Shown: positions 6,111 through 9,432 of the stretch, one piece after another
How positions within the stretch are numbered: position 1 is the first letter of the stretch
Layout of the letters: the number at the start of each line of letters is the position of its first letter
From: Thermoleophilaceae bacterium
GTDB taxonomy: Bacteria > Actinomycetota > Thermoleophilia > Solirubrobacterales > Thermoleophilaceae
Length of the DNA: 9,432 nucleotides
Direction: 5' to 3'
Assembly (NCBI GenBank): GCA_013695855.1
Contig: JACCZR010000020.1
Span: 1 to 9,432 of the forward strand
Notes under the pieces: generated by a model
Database searches by the model: none
Seen by the model: the letters and a program-made list of their open reading frames with translations, nothing else
What the model was told of the DNA's origin: nothing
Made by a program: the position numbers and the translations under genes

Positions 6111-7657
6111 CCGGGGAACCCGCGAGCCCAGCGCCCCCGGCGGACGGCGGCGCACTGGTCTTCGTAGGCTTCATGGGCGCGGGCAAGACCAGCGCCGCGC
6201 GCACGGTGGCCGCTGAGCTGGGGGAGGCCGCCCTGGACTCCGATCGCGAGCTCGAACGCGAGCTCGGGGAGCCGCTGGAGCTCTACTTCGACCGCGAGGG
6301 CGAGGCGCTCTTCCGGCTGCGTGAGGAGGAGGTGATCCTCCGCCTGCTCGCGCGCGAGGACGCGCGCGTGGTGTCCCTCGGCGGCGGCTCGCTGTGCTCG
6401 GAGCGTGTGCGCGAGGCGCTTGGGCGCCACACCGTCGTCCACCTCGAGGTGGACCCCGAGACGGCGTGGCATCGCGCCTCGGGCAAGGGCCGGCCACTGG
6501 CGCGCGACCGTGGGCGCTTCGAACAGCTGCACGAGGATCGCCTGGCGGTCTACGAAGCCGCGGCGCAGGTCACGCTTCCGCCCGCCGGGCGCACCGCCGT
6601 GCGCCATGCCGTGGCCGCCATGCAGGCGCTCGCGCGCGCCCCGCGTGGCACGCGCCTGGTCTGGGCCGCCGCGGAGTCGGGCCAGTACCCCGTCTTCTTC
6701 GGGCGGGGCCTGCTCAAGGCGACCTTCTTCTGGCCCACCGACGGCCGGCGCTTCGCGGTGACCGACGAGAACGTGGGCGAGCTGCACGGCGTGCCCGCCG
6801 ATCACCGCGTGACGGTGCCCGCCGGCGAGGAGCACAAGACGCTTGCCACCGCCGAGCACGTGATCCGCGAGCTGGCCCGCGCCGAGGCCGAGGGCGGCGA
6901 CCTCGTGGTGGGCGTGGGGGGCGGCGTCGTGGGTGACCTGGCGGGCTTCTGCGCCGCGGTCTACCAGCGCGGCGTTCGCCACGTGCAGGTGCCCACCTCG
7001 CTGGTGGCCCAGGTCGACTCCGCCTACGGCGGCAAGACTGGGGTGGACGTTCCCGAGGGCAAGAACTACGCAGGCGCCTACCACCAGCCGAGCGCCGTGA
7101 TCTGCGATCCCAGCGCCCTGGAGACCCTGCCTCGCGTGGAGCTGGCCGCCGGCTACGCGGAGGTGGTCAAGACGGCGCTTATCGCCGGCGGGGCTGTCTG
7201 GGGGCGGGTTCGCTCGGGTGAGGACCCCGACGACAAGACGGTCCTGAGCTGTCTGCGCACCAAGTTGGCGGTAGTGGCCGAGGACGAGCGTGACGCCGGA
7301 CGCCGCCAAGTGCTCAACCTGGGCCACACGGTGGGCCACGCCCTGGAGGCGGCGACCGGGTACTCGCTGCTGCGCCACGGCGAGGCGGTGGGACTCGGGC
7401 TGCTGTGCGCGCTGCGGCTGTCGGGCCGCGGCGCCCTGCGCGACGAGGTCGCCGGGCTCCTCGAGGCGCGCGGCCTTCCCACGCAGACCGACGGGGTGGA
7501 CGTCGACGCGGTCCTCGCCCTCGTGGAGCGCGACAAGAAGCGCTCGGGGGGTACGGTGCCCTTCGTGCTGATCGAGGCGCCGGGCGAGGTCACGCCCGGA
7601 CACGAGGTGGAGGCCGCCGCGCTGCGCGCTGCCGTCACGGAGGTGCTCGGACCATGA
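6098..7657 (+). CDS. aroKB: Bifunctional shikimate kinase / 3-dehydroquinate synthase
   Basis: A 519-residue fusion of two shikimate-pathway enzymes. Residues ~18-175 are shikimate kinase (step 5, ATP-dependent 3-phosphorylation of shikimate): Walker A GFMGAGKT (24-31), DSD (47-49), GGG (95-97) and lid segment GRPLARDRGRF (131-141). Residues ~185-519 are 3-dehydroquinate synthase (step 2, NAD- and metal-dependent cyclisation of DAHP): GGGVVGDLAGF (274-284), SAYGGKTGVD (308-317), and expected metal ligands Glu355 (AGYAEVVK), His410 (NLGHTVGH) and His427 (RHGEA). All key residues look intact in both halves, and no stop or frameshift lies at the junction. No other ATG, GTG or TTG is available in frame between the promoter-like box and ATG 6098. 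The two activities are not consecutive, so substrate channelling between them is not expected. The stop overlaps the aroQ start as ATGA. Confidence 0.95.
   Translation: MEALTGEPASPAPPADGGALVFVGFMGAGKTSAARTVAAELGEAALDSDRELERELGEPLELYFDREGEALFRLREEEVILRLLAREDARVVSLGGGSLCSERVREALGRHTVVHLEVDPETAWHRASGKGRPLARDRGRFEQLHEDRLAVYEAAAQVTLPPAGRTAVRHAVAAMQALARAPRGTRLVWAAAESGQYPVFFGRGLLKATFFWPTDGRRFAVTDENVGELHGVPADHRVTVPAGEEHKTLATAEHVIRELARAEAEGGDLVVGVGGGVVGDLAGFCAAVYQRGVRHVQVPTSLVAQVDSAYGGKTGVDVPEGKNYAGAYHQPSAVICDPSALETLPRVELAAGYAEVVKTALIAGGAVWGRVRSGEDPDDKTVLSCLRTKLAVVAEDERDAGRRQVLNLGHTVGHALEAATGYSLLRHGEAVGLGLLCALRLSGRGALRDEVAGLLEARGLPTQTDGVDVDAVLALVERDKKRSGGTVPFVLIEAPGEVTPGHEVEAAALRAAVTEVLGP
7639..7644 (+). 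promoter_or_regulatory. Strong ribosome binding site of aroQ
   Basis: GGAGGT lies 9 nt before ATG 7654, inside the 3' end of aroKB. It fixes the aroQ start at the ATGA overlap rather than any of the earlier in-frame starts within aroKB. Confidence 0.8.
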
Positions 7658-8088
7658 ACCACCGCGTGGCGGTGATGCACGGCGTCAACCTCGACACCCT
7701 CGGACGTCGAGACCCGGCCATCTACGGGACGCTCACTCTCACCGAGCTCGAGGGAAAAGTTCGGCGCTTCGCCGAGGAGTTCGGCTTCAGTGCCTCGTTC
7801 TTCCAGACCAACCACGAGGGCGAGTTCTGCGAGGAGCTGCACCGGACCGCCGAGCGCAGCGACGCGGTGGTGCTCAACCCCGGCGCCTGGACGCACTACT
7901 CCTACGCGATCCGCGACGCCCTGGAAGTGGCCGCGCTGCCCGCGGTGGAGGTCCACATCTCCGACATCGAGAGCCGCGAGGAGTGGCGGCGCCACTCGGT
8001 TATCCGCGACCTTTGCGTGGGCCACGTGCAGGGCAGGGGCATGGACGGCTATCGCGACGCGATCGAGATGCTGCGGGCCGCGCTGTGA
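7654..8088 (+). CDS. aroQ: Type II 3-dehydroquinate dehydratase
   Basis: Catalyses dehydration of 3-dehydroquinate to 3-dehydroshikimate (step 3), directly after the DHQ synthase half of AroKB. The 144-residue length is typical of the small dodecameric type II family. Residues line up with those known from the M. tuberculosis enzyme: Arg19, catalytic Tyr24 (IYGTLTL), Asn75 and His81 (NPGAWTH), His101 (VEVHIS), Arg108 and Arg112. The usual GPNLN motif near the N terminus reads HGVNLD and HxSN reads HISD, conservative departures that I associate with a Thermoleophilia-type subgroup from memory. The start at ATG 7654 overlaps the aroKB stop by four bases (ATGA) and has a strong ribosome binding site; the stop overlaps the next gene's GTG. 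Translation is therefore probably coupled across the operon. Confidence 0.95.
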   Translation: MNHRVAVMHGVNLDTLGRRDPAIYGTLTLTELEGKVRRFAEEFGFSASFFQTNHEGEFCEELHRTAERSDAVVLNPGAWTHYSYAIRDALEVAALPAVEVHISDIESREEWRRHSVIRDLCVGHVQGRGMDGYRDAIEMLRAAL

Positions 8089-9146
8089 GCACCCGGGCAG
8101 ACCGCCTGGCCGAGCTCCTGAGCGAGCGCGAGCTGGACTGCCTGCTGGTCTCCGACCTCACGAACGTCCGCTACCTCACCGGCTTCACAGGCACGAACGG
8201 CGCGGCGGTGGTGAGTGCAGACGAGCGCCTGTTTCTCACAGACTTCCGCTATGTCGAGCGCGCCGCGGCCGAGGTGCGCGAGTTCGAGCGCCTGCCGGCG
8301 GGACGCGAGCTGCTCAAGGACCTCGCGCCGCGCCTCAGCGGCCGAGCGGGGTTCGACGACGAGCACCTGAGCGTGCGCGCCCACCGCCGGCTGGCCGACG
8401 CCCTGTCCGAGGGCGTCGAGCTCGTGCCCGCGGGGGGGCTGGTCGAGCGCCTGCGCGAGGTCAAGGACGAGGCCGAGGTGACGGCCATGGCCGAGGCGGC
8501 CAAGCTCGGCGACTCGATCTACGAGTACCTCGTCGAGCGGGGTCTGGTGGGGCGGACCGAGCGCGAGGTGGCCGTGGACCTCGAGCGCGAGATGCGGTTG
8601 CGCGGCGCTCGAGACCCCTCCTTTCCCTCCATCGTCGCGGCCGGTGCCAACGGCGCACTCCCGCACGCCGAGCCGCGCGATGTGGAGATTCCGCGCGACA
8701 CGCTCGTGGTGCTCGACCTGGGCTGCGTCGTGGACAGCATGTGCTCGGACTGCACGCGCACCGTGGCCACGGGCGAGCCGAGCTCTGAGGCGCTCGAGGT
8801 CTACGAGCTCGTGCGCCGAGCGCAGGCGGCCGCGCTCGAGGCCGCCCGGGTGGGCATCCCCTGCCGCGACGTGGATGCCGCCGCCCGTTCGCTGATCGAA
8901 GGAGCGGGCCACGGCGAGCGCTTCGGCCACGGCCTGGGGCACGGCGTGGGCCTCGAGGTCCACGAGGGCCCGCGGCTGACCAAGACCGCCGAGGGCGAGC
9001 TGCGCGCGGGCAACGCCGTGACGATCGAGCCGGGCGTGTACGTGCCGGGCGAGGTAGGCGTGCGGATCGAGGACCTGGTGATAGTGGGCGAGGACGGCCT
9101 TCGCAACCTGAGCGGCTTTCCCAAGGCGCTCGTCACCGTCGGCTGA
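8085..9146 (+). CDS. pepP: M24B metallopeptidase (Xaa-Pro aminopeptidase/dipeptidase family)
   Basis: 353 residues, cytoplasmic, two-metal 'pita-bread' peptidase expected to release N-terminal residues preceding proline or to cleave Xaa-Pro dipeptides. Residues 1-~125 are a creatinase-type N-terminal domain (LLVSDLTNVRYLTGFTGTNG); ~130-353 is the catalytic domain. All five metal ligands are visible: Asp211 (VLDLG), Asp222 (SDCTRT), His286 (GHGLGHGVGLEVHE), Glu315 (TIEPGVY) and Glu329 (RIED); His194 is the likely substrate-side His. The GTG start at 8085 overlaps the aroQ stop (GTGA) with no good ribosome binding site, which suggests translational coupling. Placement after aroQ is common in Gram-positive and actinobacterial genomes, where elongation factor P often comes next; here a membrane protein gene follows. 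Whether it prefers dipeptides (PepQ) or longer peptides (PepP) cannot be decided from sequence alone. Confidence 0.92.
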   Translation: MSTRADRLAELLSERELDCLLVSDLTNVRYLTGFTGTNGAAVVSADERLFLTDFRYVERAAAEVREFERLPAGRELLKDLAPRLSGRAGFDDEHLSVRAHRRLADALSEGVELVPAGGLVERLREVKDEAEVTAMAEAAKLGDSIYEYLVERGLVGRTEREVAVDLEREMRLRGARDPSFPSIVAAGANGALPHAEPRDVEIPRDTLVVLDLGCVVDSMCSDCTRTVATGEPSSEALEVYELVRRAQAAALEAARVGIPCRDVDAAARSLIEGAGHGERFGHGLGHGVGLEVHEGPRLTKTAEGELRAGNAVTIEPGVYVPGEVGVRIEDLVIVGEDGLRNLSGFPKALVTVG

Positions 9147-9432
9147 TGATCCTCGCCGCAGCCGCGGCCTTCACCGGCGCCTCTGTCCAGTCGGCTACGG
9201 GCTTCGGCTTCGCGCTGGTGCTCAGCCCGGCCCTGTTCGCCGCGGTCGAGCCCTTCGAGGCAGTGTTCGCGCTGCTGGTGCTCGGGCTCGTGCTGAACCT
9301 GCTCGTGCTGCGCGATGCCCATCGGGCCGCAGAGGGCGGGCGGGTGCGATGGGACGCGCTTCGCCCGCTGCTGGCGGCCGCGCTACCGGGCCTGGCCGTG
9401 GGCGCCGCGCTGCTGGCGCTGGCGCCCAAGCC
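9146..9432 (+). CDS. TauE/SafE (TSUP) family membrane transporter, N-terminal part (3' truncated)
   Basis: The ATG shares its A with the TGA stop of the preceding gene (TGATG), and the frame stays open to the right edge; 95 residues are visible. The start MILAAAAAFTG followed by QSATGFGFALVLSP matches the first conserved glycine-rich segment of TSUP/TauE-SafE permeases, which export sulfite, sulfoacetate or related organic anions. Hydrophobic segments at about 1-33, 37-55 and 73-93 are likely membrane helices, separated by a short polar loop (RDAHRAAEGGRVRWD). The substrate cannot be told from this fragment. No independent ribosome binding site is evident, so it is probably translated by coupling to the peptidase gene, though a functional link to shikimate genes is not obvious. 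Confidence 0.82.
   Translation, partial: MILAAAAAFTGASVQSATGFGFALVLSPALFAAVEPFEAVFALLVLGLVLNLLVLRDAHRAAEGGRVRWDALRPLLAAALPGLAVGAALLALAPK

Noticed and set aside
5495..7603. 702-codon open frame on the minus strand opposite aroKB and the hydrolase 5' end
   Set aside because: It has no recognisable domain, runs through two well-supported genes, and its low stop density is expected opposite high-GC coding DNA.
8049..8963. 304-codon minus-strand frame opposite the M24 peptidase
   Set aside because: The plus-strand frame has all five metal ligands and correct family length; the antisense frame has no motif.

Overview
The window is very GC-rich and uses mostly G or C at third codon positions, which is why long meaningless open frames lie opposite most genes. 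It looks like chromosomal DNA of a high-GC actinobacterium, most likely class Thermoleophilia (Solirubrobacterales relatives). That placement rests on remembered family resemblance of the first two exported proteins, the cell-wall hydrolase and the AroQ variant, not on a database search. I see no rRNA, tRNA, insertion sequence, phage gene or CRISPR array.

Layout. (1) 2-2114, plus strand: the 3' end of a gene with a Gly/Ser/Ala-rich linker and a small two-cysteine beta-type domain, followed after 10 nt by a secreted protein with an IPT/TIG-like domain and several Asp-rich calcium-binding repeats. (2) 2145-3308, plus: aroC, chorismate synthase. (3) 3309-3522: a short gap between convergent genes, filled by a long imperfect inverted repeat (arms 3364-3400 and 3492-3526) that would fold into a branched RNA or a DNA cruciform. 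(4) 3523-5874, minus: a large secreted peptidoglycan hydrolase with a lytic transglycosylase domain, an M23-like domain that has lost its zinc ligands, and an M15-like domain that kept them. (5) 5875-6097: divergent intergenic region carrying a promoter-like box and a possible 21-codon leader ORF. (6) 6098-9432, plus: a tightly overlapping operon of aroKB (shikimate kinase fused to 3-dehydroquinate synthase), aroQ, an M24 aminopeptidase, and the start of a TauE/SafE-type membrane protein that runs off the window.

Function. AroKB, AroQ and AroC supply steps 2, 3, 5 and 7 of the shikimate pathway; aroE and aroA are not in the window. The two shikimate units are separated by the oppositely oriented wall hydrolase but share an almost identical box (CCCGyAAGTAGGGT) just upstream, so they may share a promoter type or regulator.

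Most worth a second look: the structured element at 3364-3526, the shared box before the two aro units together with the overlapping leader ORF, and the apparently dead M23 domain inside the three-domain hydrolase.
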